NCBI RefSeq assembly: GCF_019925205.1
Contig: NC_083562.1
Span: 29,822,001 to 29,886,000 of the forward strand
DNA length: 64,000 nucleotides
Direction of reading: 5' to 3'
Origin: Metopolophium dirhodum
Lineage: Eukaryota; Arthropoda; Insecta; Hemiptera; Aphididae
Numbering within the stretch: position 1 is the first letter of the stretch; every line of letters begins with the position of its first letter. The translations under genes and the position numbers were made by a program. Below, in pieces: positions 25,332 to 37,586 of this stretch. The notes beneath the pieces were generated by a model. The model searched no databases and had not been told where the DNA came from. It saw nothing but the letters and a program-made list of their open reading frames with translations.

Positions 25332-25810
25332 CAGCGTGATTCATTAAGCATGCTCATCCCCATTTTGTCTTTGATAAAATATCTTGATTATTGATTTGTT
25401 GAACTTTTAAATAAAAAATCATAATTTCTTTTTTAAACTATAATTTCAAATATTGAGTTTTTTTGTGCTACTTGATGAATTCCATGTGGCGACACAAACT
25501 TCTGTTTTTAATGTACCTAAATTTATTTTTGAAAATGTTGATGTAGGTATCTACCTAATTCAAAATTTTAACGAGTAATTTTTCAGTTATTAAAATATTT
25601 ACACTAAGGTTCATAGTCCTTGAAAGATGGTTTTGCGAAAGTATAAAAAAAATTGATGTAATGTTGGATCTAGTCTTTACTATATTATATTATATTGTGA
25701 TCAGTTTAAAAATTATAAATGTTGACATAGATTAATATTAATTTTTAAAATATTAAAATCACCGTACTCTCATAATTTCTTCGAAACCAATTATGATGGA
25801 TATTAATTGT
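25332..25810 (+). mobile_element. Fold-back repeat family 1, copy 3 (left half only)
   Basis: It begins CAGCGTGATTCATTAAGCAT immediately after TATA (25328-25331). It contains GTGCTACTTGATGAATTCCA and ACACAAACTTCTGTTTTT, and ends near the palindrome centre. Confidence 0.75.
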
Positions 25811-27733
25811 ATACAAAATGTGTAATGAATTCAAATTTAGGGAGTTGTGCTTTAAAAAAGTTTAACATATAATTTAAATATATAGTTCACAAAATATACA
25901 AACATTATCCATGGACCATGGTAGACATAATAATATACTGTATATATATGTGAATTATACTGTACATATGTTTATGTTATATGTAGGTAGATAACAAGTT
26001 ATGGATAATGAAATAGAAAATTATATACAAACCTTTTTAACATTAATCCTATAATTTATTCTTAAATAGTAGTATATTATAGGTACCAATAAACAAAATA
26101 TGTATTAGGTATAATAAACTTAAAGTTATCATGCGATGTTGTCACATTTACGAAAATTATGGTTTGGCTGTTGCGATATTGATATTGATATAATATATAT
26201 AATACATATTAGGTGTATCCAGTGGCGAATTTTTAATTTGTTTGTAGGGGGGGGGGTCGAAACTATAATATATTACTATTACATTATATTTTAAATCTTA
26301 TAGTAGCGTAGGTGATAACCTTAGTGAGTATGTAATCTATAATACTGGTTCAAAATCAATGTAACGAAATTATTAAATAATTTCAATGTTATTATAGTAT
26401 TGGCATAAATAGGTAAATTTATTATATGTATGGTAAAAAATGTTGTATTGATTTTTATTTAATAGTGCAATGGTTTATTCTCAAACTATTTAAGGCATTA
26501 TTATATATATATCACACGACACTACTGTGTGAATTATTTATAAAAATTCATCTCTTATACCTAGTTAGATAATATTTTGTACTTTTGATTTAAATTAACT
26601 TAAATGATTGGATATCTACTTATCCACCCACATTGCAATCTATACAAGTTATACTTACCGATTTACACCTAGGTAACCTAGGTGCGAGTCATACATTTAT
26701 GTTTTCACTTTATTTGCATAGGTATTTTAAAATTTTAAAATTTTAATATTTATATTTTAGTAGGATATTTATTATTATTTATATTGTACGATTTTCAAAA
26801 TCAATATCATAATATATATTAGGTAATAAATTATATAGCCAAACGAATCTTTTTGGGTAGAAAATTCTGAGTATACTAAGTAGAAATCAATACAAAACAA
26901 AAGTTAAAATTTTAACTGTACTTACTTATATAATATGTAAATATGTTTCAAGTACCTATATACTTATACCTTTATTCAAAAAAATGAATACTTTAACGCA
27001 TACACACTGCACTCCTATACGATAGCTGCATCACTGCACAGTGCACATTATCGATGGACGTCGAACAAACAGGTTATCATGATAATTTCTCTGTAATTAA
27101 TTAAATTTTCCGTATAAAATTAAAAAACGCATTTTTAAAATTCATAATACATATGTCGGCTGTGCAGTACCGTGCTGCGAGCAACGTCACCCGAATATAG
27201 CGATAATAGCACACAAAATTAACATGTTCTGTAACATTGCTCTATACTTTAAACGCATATCGTATATGTATATAAAAAACTGTGAAAACAATTGGGGCCA
27301 TTTTATTATAATTCACTAAAATTATTAAAAGCTATGCCCCGCAGACAACCCGTGGCGAGACATTAGGTTAAAAGCACCGCGTCCTACGCGCTCGACGATG
27401 GGCGACGAGAAAGAGACAGCGAGAGGGAAAAATGAGTACTGTGAACGGAGATAAAACAGCTATAATATTATTTGACCTTAGAAATAATTAAACAAAACTG
27501 AAACGGGTTTGTGCGCTGTTGTGTCCACTTTTCGTTTACGGTTCGACTGCAGTAATAATATATAATATTTTAATTGACTACATTAGTATTACCTATGTAT
27601 AATTGTATTCAGCCTTTTCGTAGTCCCTTCGAAACACAATATTCAAACAAACAATACTTGAATATATATGGTAGTAGGCGGTATTCTTTCCGAAATCTAT
27701 CCCGATAGGACTCCTGAATTATTCTGATATATA
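25811..27733. other. AT-rich interval with hAT-like end and a GC-richer island
   Basis: CAGTGGCGAATTTTTAATTT at 26220, followed by a G-tract (26247-26256), looks like a hAT-type terminus. A GC-richer island at about 27330-27560 (CCCGCAGACAACCCGTGGCG, then CGCGCTCGACGATGGGCGAC) has no convincing reading frame. It could be an untranslated exon or promoter region, but no gene body is seen beside it. Confidence 0.4.
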
Positions 27734-28125
27734 CAATAGGGTGATTCACCAAGCACGATCAACCCAACTTCATTTAATAATTTATTTATTTAAATTCTGA
27801 TTTTTAGAATTTATTTAAATATGCTCAGACTATATTTTAAAATCCTTGAATTTTTTTACTAAGACTTGAATAAGGATTGTGTTTTTTTGCTGTAAATTAT
27901 TTAGTGAATTCATTTTTTTCTAATTTTGATGTAGGTACTTGTTTTAAAATTTAAACGAGTAGTTTATACTAAGGATAATAATCCTTATTCCTTAAAACTG
28001 GTTTTATAAAAATATAAAATATATGTAGTATTGGACCATTTTAATAAATTATACACGTTCATGGATTAATATTAATATTATTACCACAATTTTCAAATCA
28101 CCGTAGCGTTCATAGACCAAACAGC
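27734..28125 (+). mobile_element. Fold-back repeat family 1, copy 4 (left half only)
   Basis: It starts CAATAGGGTGATTCACCAAG right after TATA (27730-27733) and ends near the palindrome centre (AAATCACCGTAGCGTTCATA). Confidence 0.75.
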
Positions 28126-30697
28126 TCCCATATATCTTCAAGTTATCAAACACATTAACATGGAACTATTATACTTAGTTGAACATTTTCATGAAAAGAT
28201 CAATTTCACAAAATAGCTGCGAAAAATACATCGATTGCTGTTATTCTAAGTGCCAACTATTCAAATATATTTTGAGTCGTTTAGTGAACCTACACGGCTA
28301 CATAATATAACCTAAGATGTATGTTTATACTATAGGTACTTGTATAATTGGCTATCCGCGGTTGAAGTTCTATAACATTAATTAATTGATTTGTAATTGA
28401 ATTGCAACTATATATACCGTGCATTTAAGCATTTTAAGCAATTATGTAAATTGTAATTATTAACGTTCACTCAACCATATACAACTTATAATAATATCAC
28501 TAGGTGAGATTACTATTGTGTTGAAGTTCTTCTTATTGGTATATTTGAATTCTGCTGTTTTTTTTTGTAATTCAGATATAAAAACTTACACAACATGTTT
28601 ATATATTTTTTTATTAGTGTTGGCATATTTTATTAAAAATGTTCGATAAAACTCTGTTAATCTGTTGTGAGGTTATTAATATTCTTCGAGACTCCACACA
28701 TATAACAGACCTACAATGTATTAAATGTATTATTTTATATTTAATGTGTAAAGCGTGTATAGCTATGTGCGTGTACACATTTTAAGCAATGATTCACTCT
28801 ATAACTCCTCATTTTCGTTTCTCAAATTAAAGAGTACCACAGCTGGAAAATGGTAAATCATGAATATGTATACTGTACACATACTAAGTTAAGTTTAAAT
28901 CCAATACGATAATATAATATTATCGCTGTTGCGTCTTATAAAAAATGTAATATAAAACATTACAATACAGAGCAATAGCCTGATGAATGACTAGCTCTGT
29001 ATACACAAATTACATTAAAATCTACAACTATAGTAGGTACCTACAAATTATATTGAAATTCATATTCCTTAAATACGACAAAATAAACATAATATCGTAT
29101 ACTGCATAATTGTATAACCGTAATTAATTATCATCTAAAATAATTCCCATAATATACTCAAAGCATTGAAATCATTAAAACTTGAATACGTTCGTGGTAC
29201 GTGTAATGAAAGCTAGAAATTAGATTTGAAAAGTTTTATTTGTAGTTCTTTCAATATGACTGACGACTGTTAAAACATAGTTTAGAATCTGAAGTATAAT
29301 TCCTAAACCAATATTAATGATTTCACTGACTCTATAGAAACACTATATTACGCTTATAATCAAAACTAATTCTAGATTTTTTAATATTATTAAATATGTT
29401 AGAATTTTGAATTTATTGATATTACGACATAAATCGTTTAAATAATACCAATTAAAATTTTTATACCTACATACCTAACTAATGTTAATATTATAGTAAC
29501 TTTATCAAGTACTATTCTATGATGAATTATCATCTTGACCGTGATTGCACATAACACTTTTCACGTTAGCTGTTCCCTTATAAAGTTTAAGAAATGAAGT
29601 TGAGTGTAAATCAATTATTGATCTTGTCACTGTAAAATGTCGGTAAAGGTGCGCAGTTTTCTACAGTTCCGAAAATAATAGCTACTCAAAAGAACAGAGC
29701 TAATTAGTACCTATATAGGTTATAGTCTATAAGTATAATATATATGTACCCATGTAATTTAATGATTGTTCACTTACTTCAGGGTACCCATTTTCCCATT
29801 TTTTTAATCAATGTTTAGATGACTTGCTTTCTTCTTTTAATGGACACGCGAAGTATAAGTTTCTTGGAGAGCAAACAAATAAGGTAAACTTTTTACTATT
29901 TATATACTGAAATTTGATCATCGCGTTGTAACTAAATAACTATCAATAAGTACCTATTACCTAGAGCTATAAAAAAACCTAATACGCCCATGTCTATTAT
30001 TTATATTCAAGATTCAACTTTCAACCAATTCAATATTTAATATAGTATATCACCGATACCCACCAATTTAATAAGTATGAACATAAATTGAATCAAATTA
30101 ATTAAATGTATAAAAATATAATATTTTTAATTACCAGTCAACTAAATTGAAATAACAATTGTAGTATTAAAAGGTTTTTTTTACTTATACAGATATGTAT
30201 GTAAATTATACAATAATTTAACGCATATTTCAGTGGTTTAAGCGCATAAATTAATGCATACTTCGGTAGTTTGCAGTGCCTATACTTCCTGGCCACACAT
30301 ACATAGATTATTGTTAAAACGCTTCAAGATTAAAATTATAATTTATTTTTCCACTATAAGTTTCATGTGATTTATTTCATTGTTTTTCAGACTAATTTTT
30401 ATATTTTACTTTAGTTAAAATGTTTTTATTCGACAGATAAACTGGTAGAATAACAAATGTTTAAAATGCCCATCGCGCGGTACTTATATGGGTACTGTAG
30501 GATTATGTAGGTTTTTAAAAACATTTTATTTCAAAGGCTAAGGAAAAATGAATGTGTCCATATAAATAATATATATATGAATAAATAATATATATAGTAT
30601 TTTATTATTCGACTTAGTTCGGCCGTGTGCGTATTTAGCTAAGTATCTATCTATAGTTTATAATCGTACAAACGGCAATTATATAGTGCTGCTACTG
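28126..30697. other. AT-rich interval without supported gene
   Basis: No frame, repeat boundary or RNA gene could be supported by eye. Confidence 0.4.
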
Positions 30698-30770
30698 CAG
30701 TATTTCTCAACCTTTTTACCGTAGCGACCCCCCAAATGAATATTCAATTTTTAAACTACCCCTATATATA
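30698..30770. mobile_element. hAT (Charlie-like) terminus fragment
   Basis: CAGTATTTCTCAACCTTTTT followed by ACCGTAGCGACCCCCC matches the widely known CAGTGGTTCTCAACC type of hAT terminus. Only the left end is found. Confidence 0.45.
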
Positions 30771-31457
30771 TATTTTATATACATGTCGTGTAGATATTAG
30801 TCTAGGGCTCGGATTTTAAAGCAAATGATTTTTTTTAGCAAGGAATGGAGTAGAAAGATAATTCTTATACATAAATACGTTTTGTATCATTCTGATTGCT
30901 ACGAAGAAAACTTTATTTTGCTTTTTCCATTAAGTGTGCTTTTTATAGTACTTTTTCTAATACACAGATAATTTTCATGAAAATTTCACATAATTTTAAA
31001 ATTGTATTTTATTATCAAACTATATTATTTACAAAAATAAGTGAAATTGTCGTAATATAATAGATGGATGATAAAACAACTTTATCGTAGTAGGTACCGG
31101 AATTTTAGTTTTATCAAAGTGACTGTAATTATAATTTTATTTACGATTTTTGGAAAGAGAAACATATATATTATGTCGTGTTATATTGTAAATATATCAT
31201 ATTTGTATGGCACGTTCAAATTCTTTAGTTGATCGGTAATCATCAATTAGCAGTTAATGTGTACCTATAGTGTTCAAAAAAATTGTATTTAACATTTAAA
31301 TACGACGTAAAAATACCATACATATTAATTTAAATTAAAAACACATGTGAGAGAATTCGGCAAAGATGTGTTAATGAGTATACACTATACGGAATAACCG
31401 ACAATTACAAGCATTCGAACGCACAAGCGCAATTTAACGTTTTTCTTACAATTTAAT
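30771..31457. other. AT-rich interval, nothing recognised
   Basis: No supported features. Confidence 0.4.
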
Positions 31458-31465
31458 AATGAGAT

Positions 31466-31678
31466 GTGGCTCGGTGTGGCGCGATGTTTGCATTCAGTCA
31501 CGAATGTGCTCTGAGTGTACGCACCGGCCGGTGTCACTAGCTCCCAGATGGGTGACCACACGGGATTTTAGTGACAAATCCTTGCCACACATACACACAC
31601 GTGTTTAAATCAACAGTACCCTCCCCCATAGGCCTCTGTGGTCAAAGCCTTAATTTAAAATAACAAAACATAAAAAAC
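31466..31678 (+). mobile_element. SINE-like retroposon with A-rich tail and 8-bp target duplication
   Basis: The insert starts GTGGCTCGGTGTGGCGCGAT, which resembles a tRNA-type pol III box A. CACGAATG (31500-31507) could be a degenerate box B. The central string CTCCCAGATGGGTGACCACA recalls the GATGGGTGACC segment of 5S rRNA. The 3' end is an A-rich tail (AATAACAAAACATAAAAAAC). AATGAGAT flanks both sides (31458-31465 and 31679-31686). This is direct evidence of retroposition of a ~213-bp unit. The GC-rich body contrasts sharply with its surroundings. Whether the head is tRNA- or 5S-derived is unresolved. Confidence 0.65.
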
Positions 31679-31686
31679 AATGAGAT

Positions 31687-32351
31687 ATTTTAATACCAAA
31701 AAGTTGTGGTAAGTGACTTTTTTTTGGTGGAGAAGGGAAATGAGGCATATGCTTAAACGCGTTTGCAGTTAATGGTAGGTACTTCTAATTTTAAATATTG
31801 TTCTCAACAGTGTTCTATTAGATATTATTAAAACACTATAAAATAATATATCTAGCAATAATTATAATATTATATTATAAAAACTAAAAAGTAATTTTTG
31901 AATAAATATTCTATTCAATTGCTTGGGCTATTCAGGTAACATAATAAAATAATATGCAATAGAAATATTATATATATATATATATATCATATAAGTATAT
32001 AACAACCTCATTCCTAGAGCTTTTATAAAAACCGAAGCCCACGCCTGCAAAGTCAAGAACATAATATGAACATTTTGTTTTCGCTCTCTTCCTTTTACCA
32101 GCCGAATTATCCGCCTCGTCTCGCAGACATTAGACAGCTGTCGTGCTGAAACTGCAGCAGGAGTAGACTTTGCGGAGCTCGCGACTGCGTAATACTCGAC
32201 CGATGAACGTCGAAATATATTAAATTAGTTCTGCGCGGTGTTCATATACGGTCTTTCACGTGGGCGCCGTCATTCGAACTACATTTGAAAAAAATATTGA
32301 ATCCATACACCAACGATAAGTAGGTATATATGATGAATAATAATATGTATA
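31687..32351. other. AT-rich DNA with (TA)n and a GC-richer island
   Basis: A (TA)n run lies at 31968-31988. The island at about 32031-32290 (CCGCCTCGTCTCGCAGACAT, GCGGAGCTCGCGACTGCG) is CpG-bearing, but I find no convincing coding frame. Confidence 0.4.
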
Positions 32352-32422
32352 TCGGGTGATTCTTCAAACAGAAAAAATCCATATTAGGTATCATCCCGAA
32401 AAATATACTGTGATTTTTTTTT
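32352..32422 (+). mobile_element. Repeat family 3 end, copy 1
   Basis: TCGGGTGATTCTTCAAACAG follows TATA (32348-32351). CATCCCGAAAAATATA and a T-tract come next. The same order recurs at 32659. Confidence 0.6.
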
Positions 32423-32658
32423 TAAATGTACTAAAAACTGAACAGTAAAGAATAGAAACATGTTGAGTTACTAAATTTTTAAACAGAAATATTTAAATGT
32501 ACTTTATTTATCGTAAGTGTGGTATAATAAGTATTTATATTTTTTTAAACCTAATACAATTTTAATTTTTATATTTAATTTTATTTTGCAGATTTGTTGC
32601 ATATTTTAAATATATTTTGATAATTTTTAGTGCGCACAATTAATGAGTAATGTGTATA

Positions 32659-32723
32659 CCGGGTGATTCTTCGAACATAAAACACTCATGTCATCCCGAA
32701 AAGTATAATTTTTTTTTTAAATG
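32659..32723 (+). mobile_element. Repeat family 3 end, copy 2
   Basis: CCGGGTGATTCTTCGAACAT follows TATA (32655-32658), then TCATCCCGAAAAGTATA and a T-tract, parallel to copy 1. An open frame running through this end (32650-32925) is judged fortuitous. Confidence 0.6.
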
Positions 32724-34351
32724 TTCAATATTTGAAGACAAGGCGGTCAAGGTGCTGAGCAGAATTGTGGTGCTAAGCGAATACAGAATAACTCCAGTCA
32801 ATATAATTGTTGAGAAACAGCAAATAATGTTTTTAAAAGTAAATCAAGCATTAAAAAAACGCTTATACAAAAAATGTATCAAAACTTGTACTGATATATC
32901 TAATTTTACATCTAGAATTGGTTGAACACTTTAAATTTCAACTTTGAGTTTTTTAAGGAGAAAATGGACATTTTAAAATAAATATTGGAGTACTAAGCGA
33001 AAAATTGAAAGCTATTTAATAATTAAATAATAATAAATAAACTGACAACTTTTAATATGCGACTACCTCTTCACATTTATTAATACTATTGTTTCTTTTA
33101 TTAAAAACCCCAAATTGTCGAAGTTCAATACAATTTTGAAACTTACTATCTCCTAAGTTATTTTTAACACCTTTAAACACTGCTCCATTAGGTCTCAACA
33201 TATCCAAACTAGTTCTTGGAAATTTTTTTAATCAACACTGTTGGGCTCAATTTTGCCACTGAATTAGATGTTAATCTGTTTTTTGACAACAATCAATCAA
33301 TGTGATATTGTAGGTATTGATATTTCAGTGGATACTGTTCTATATTTAATTTGAGATTTAACGATGTCTTAAAATCACTTCATAAACAAATAGGTACCAT
33401 TTTTTTAACTACTGCCACTAGACTAGCCCAGGGGCTAATCTTGAAACGGAAAAGCAAAAAGTTACAATTTACAAAATTTTTCAGTTTTTAAAGAGCTACT
33501 AAAAATGTTTTTTCAATATTATAATATTTGCTTATATACACCTATTTGATTTACGATGGTAAACCAGTTTTAACGGCATGTACTATAATACCTAATTTCT
33601 ATTTGATTATATAAATAGGGTTTTCATGCAGTATCAGAGTACCTATGTACGTTGTAAGTAAACACTTTTAATTTTAGTTGACTATAGGTACGATAGCCTG
33701 TGCGGGTACTACTTAAGTTATTGTAGTGATGTACTATTTCATATTTCTAAAAGCAACAAAAATATTATCTAAAATAATATATATATTTTTTTATAAAATA
33801 AAATAATGTTTTTGATAAAAAAATTAATTTTTGCGTAAGGAACTGGAGAGCCACTACTTTGGATCGAAAGAGCCCTGGAATAGCCCATTTACTAAATGAC
33901 ACTAGTTCTATATAACAGATTGTTTCATAGCCTCAATTTCCACTTCAATTTTTCTCCGTATATGAGTTTTCAAATTTTATGTTTCATTTTTACTCAAAAA
34001 AAAGTAACCAAGTATTTTGATTACAAGGTTTTTACCTAATTGAATTATTATTTTTTAATCGTAATATTTTAAACGGATCCGTATATGACGTAAAAATCGT
34101 GACCACGAGTGGCTACGGGCCTACGGCAAATTAAATGAGAATATTATTTTTTTCAGATTAAAAGTTCACTTAGAAGACTTGAAATTGTGCAGCCCTCCAA
34201 AACTTTTTTTAGTTTAATAATTAATATTTTTTGGTTTAACAATAAATTATTCAAAATAAAATAATTTCAGAGAATTTTATAGGTGCGTTATTTTGATTTT
34301 TTAGGGCATAAATGCATTTTTTTCAGGGTATTACATTCTCCGGCCTATTTA
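32724..34351. other. AT-rich interval without supported gene
   Basis: Weakly similar inverted strings around 33417 (CTAGCCCAGGGGCT) and 33870 (AGAGCCCTGGAATAGCCC) may be worn element ends. Nothing else is supported. Confidence 0.35.
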
Positions 34352-34548
34352 TATAAAATACTTGTCCGAAATTTTTATTGATCAGACTACTCCGGATAAT
34401 ATTTATCTTAGAAACATGAAATTAAAACGTATGTTGTCATTGAAAAGAGTAAAAACTTTAAAAATAATAACGACTAAAAAAACCAGTATTTTCATAAACG
34501 GTAGTGTTTTTGAAACAATGTGTGGCTTACGTTAAATGGATCACTCCG
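34352..34548 (+). mobile_element. Fold-back family 2, partial copy (right half)
   Basis: It shares AAATACTTGTCCGAAATTTT, ATGTTGTCATTGAAAAGAGT and the terminus AAATGGATCACTCCG with the fuller element at 52386-53009. The base pair after the end is TA. Confidence 0.6.
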
Positions 34549-35344
34549 TAGGTACATGGATTCGCTGATACGTGAGATAATAATAATAATATATACACAC
34601 TACACTCACTAATGTCTACTATAAATGACGTGTATAATATCATACACTGGTATAATTGGTATAATAATAATATGTATATAAAACATATATTTATATGTAT
34701 AAAATTATTAATAATAATTATATATCCGAGACGGAGAGTGTTTTTCTTTGCCAAGAGAACGGTATTAAATGTACCTACATGTGTGTGTCTGTCGCGAGAA
34801 GTTTGGTTGGCCAACATCATAATACAGCGTCCTTGTCCTGAATACCGTGTAACTATAATACTGCAGCAGTGGATTGGATTGGATCGAATTGCACTGCGTA
34901 TGAAAAAATATTGCTTAAAACAAAAAAAAATTGTACCTATATACTTATATAGGTAATAATATATAATAACTAATAAGTAATAGGTATAAGGCTGTGCATT
35001 TAGTTTATTAAAAACCTTTAAAAAATGCATTCAAAATCCCGAAAAACAATCTTATAAAATATGAATATTGTGTAGTAATCTCGAAATTCTGTATAAATTG
35101 CACTGTAAGAATAATCTTATTCCTAAGAAATAACAATAATAACTTTACAAAAATATAAAAATTTGTCAAACGTTAAGTATTTTAAGATAATATTAATTAA
35201 AATACGACAGGCGTTCAGAACCTGTAAAATTTTTAATAAGACGAAAATTAAAAATTAATCCATAAAATGTTTGTACGGAATTTTAATTGACTAACATTTT
35301 TTAAAAAAAAGTAATAAAAAAGTGGGAAAGTAGGTATCAGTTTT
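34549..35344. other. AT-rich interval, no supported gene
   Basis: A 167-codon minus-strand frame (34527-35030) is dominated by Ile, Tyr and Leu and crosses the family 2 end, so it is probably chance. Confidence 0.5.
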
Positions 35345-35462
35345 GCTGTACAGTTGTAGGGGTCGAGTGCACCTATTGTCATTGAGTAAGTCACTGTAGG
35401 TATATGTGTTCAATCTGAAATCAATAATCATTGCTTACCGAAAAACGACTTTGAGCGGGTTA
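35345..35462 (-). repeat. Tail fragment of the GATTCTGAGCG family, inverted
   Basis: GCTGTACAG, TTGAGTAAGTCACTGTA and GAAAAACGACTTTGAGCGGG correspond, in reverse complement, to the end block and tail of the repeats at 5293-7105. A sister fragment lies at 61522-61600. Confidence 0.5.
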
Positions 35463-36783
35463 GCCTATATTATTATACCAAGTAGGTGTATTTTATGATA
35501 TATTTATATATTGCTATGGCATATAATAATTTATTTTATAACTAATAATAGGTATAGTAAGTTGAATTATAGGTTGAATTAATGTTTGCCAAAAACGTTG
35601 CATTAATTATATTATTAATATTTAATTATTATATGATAGTATATATATTTATGTCATATTACCTTTATCTATATTACTACTGTTATTATTATTAACTGTT
35701 GAGTCAAAAGCTTTGACTTACCGTTGAACTTACCATAAGAAAAATATTTTTAAATCACAACAAAAAACTAAAATCGTTATTCTTTGTTTAAATATTTAAT
35801 ATCGTCCAAATTTGAATCTTAAATATCTATAAAAAAAAAATTGTGCTTATGTATTTTTTGGTATGAGAAATACCTTTTTCTTACTTATGAGAAATCTTGT
35901 ATAACATTTTCAAGCTGTAGAGCAAGCAAAATATTATTTATCATAATTTATAGAAAGAAATCGAAAATGTAAAATGCAATCAAAAATTGTATTATGAAAA
36001 TTACGGAGTTAATAACAACTGGACACCTGGACCTACTATTTGCAGACTCAAAATGACAACTAATAACCATAATATTATTTGAATGTAGGTATTAGTGATG
36101 GTTTTACGGGAGGGGGGGGGGGGGGGTCTAAGGAATCTGAACCACCTCTACCCCAAATAGGTTCCGAGTAAATTTTTACACATTTTTCTTGAATAAATTA
36201 CCTAAGTAAAACATATAAGTACAGTTATGTAAGTAAAAAAAAATTGTTTAGTTCGTGTGAGTTAATTAAAACTAAATCAATATAATATGACTAATGAGTA
36301 AATAATATATTATAAGATAATATCAAAGGAGCCCCCCCCTTCCAGTAAAAAATCGTAAAAAAACACCACCAGATATAGGGTAGTCCTATCTAAGTTAGTA
36401 ACTATAGTAACGTATTTAAAAGCCACATAAGTGGTAATTTATTTTGCCAAACGTCCTGCAACAGCTAGCCTGCGTTTACCCGTGTAATCAATGGTAAGCT
36501 GTTGTTGATACCCATCACCGATGTTTACTAACCGATCATTTGAATTAACGGTGGCTTATTAATTAACTGATAGTTATTATGACAGTCGAAAACCCGGTCA
36601 TTAGTATGAGGACTATGTTAAATTCGGTGTTTCACGTCGGACCATGTACGTTTATTGGACATAATATTATATTATGTGCGTCGGACGCATAAACTTATAT
36701 TCCGTTCTGTTGTAGGTAGGACGCTTGAAAATTAGCCGAATAGCATTTACTGCGTTTTTACTTACTTGCTTATTTCAATTCCG
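35463..36783. other. AT-rich interval ending in a possible 5' leader
   Basis: It contains a 15-G homopolymer (36112-36126) and a C-tract near 36332. From about 36440 the base composition becomes more mixed, which would fit upstream or untranslated sequence of the exon-like segment at 36784. This is inference only. Confidence 0.35.
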
Positions 36784-36907
36784 ATGGCTGCCGATTACGA
36801 GAAACAGTTATTAAAACAGTTTGTCGACGGATTTGAAACGAATGATTTATGCAAAATAGTCTGATCTCTCTACCATCGAGGTGGAATCACTACAGATTCC
36901 CGAGAAG
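36784..36907 (+). pseudogene. Exon-like segment with start codon, frameshift and splice donor
   Basis: ATG at 36784 opens MAADYEKQLLKQFVDGFETN followed by DLCKIV, then TGA at 36862-36864. From 36860 another frame continues SDLSTIEVESLQIPEK up to AAG|GTAAGG, a good splice donor (intron from 36908). The pieces join naturally if a dinucleotide was lost around 36860. Codon use is less AT-biased than the surroundings. It could be the first coding exon of a host gene with a sequencing or allelic frameshift, or a duplicated dead exon. I do not recognise the protein and found no downstream exon in the window. This is the best host-gene candidate here. Confidence 0.4.
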
Positions 36908-37130
36908 GTAAGGTAATATAGCATATTACATAACACGTATAATATTGTAATATTGACAAAAAATATGTATGTTGAGACAATCAATTAAACTAAGAAAAAA
37001 GAAAGAACTTAAGTAACCGCTCTGATATACCGTAGGGTACCCATTTGCCATCCAGTGGGAGGGGGGGAGGGGTTGTAAATCATCGCGTTATACCCGTTTT
37101 CTATTACCTAGTCTATACCAAACGCGACGC

Positions 37131-37312
37131 ACAAGAAAATGTAATCACGGCAAAGTTAAAGCACTATATAGGGATATATGCAACAATCAGATTATTCTAC
37201 GAAAACAATTTTATGGAATAAGAATATTCACGCGTCATGCAAGGAGATTATAATATGTATATAAGACGTAACCAAAAGTCTATGTTTTGTATGGACCGTG
37301 GTATAGATTTCA
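37131..37312 (+). repeat. Direct repeat, copy 1
   Basis: It aligns with 37366-37553. Shared anchors are AAAATGTAATCA, ATGCAACAA, TACGAAAACAATTT, CATGCAAGGAG and TATGTTTTGT, with substitutions throughout. No conserved frame was seen. Confidence 0.7.
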
Positions 37313-37365
37313 GTATGAATAATAAGAATAATAATTGTTATATTAAAATAAAATAAGAATAAAAA

Positions 37366-37553
37366 AATGTAATCAAGGCAAAGGTAATAATGCATTATGC
37401 GGGGATCTATGCAACAACCAAATTATTATACGAAAACAATTTCATAAAAGAAAAATGTTTACGCGCCATGCAAGGAGGTTATAATATGAATATATAAGAT
37501 GTAACCAAAAGTTTATGTTTTGTGAGGGCCGTAGTATAGATTTTAGTGTCTGT
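37366..37553 (+). repeat. Direct repeat, copy 2
   Basis: Second copy of the ~185-bp unit, 235 bp downstream of the first. It runs into a GC-richer tandem array at 37587. Confidence 0.7.
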
Positions 37554-37586
37554 TTGTTCAGAGAATACGCGTGATATCTGAGCTCA

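Noticed and set aside
32650..32925. 91-codon plus-strand frame starting MCIPGDSSNIKH
   Set aside because: It starts inside the family 3 repeat end and has no recognisable domain; most likely fortuitous.
33417..33895. Element with CTAGCCCAGGGGCT-type inverted ends
   Set aside because: Only a short, gapped similarity between ends and no target duplication.
34527..35030. 167-codon minus-strand open frame, the longest in the window
   Set aside because: It is dominated by Ile, Tyr, Leu and Cys, has no motif, overlaps a fold-back repeat terminus, and its opposite strand is also open. It fits chance openness in AT-rich DNA.
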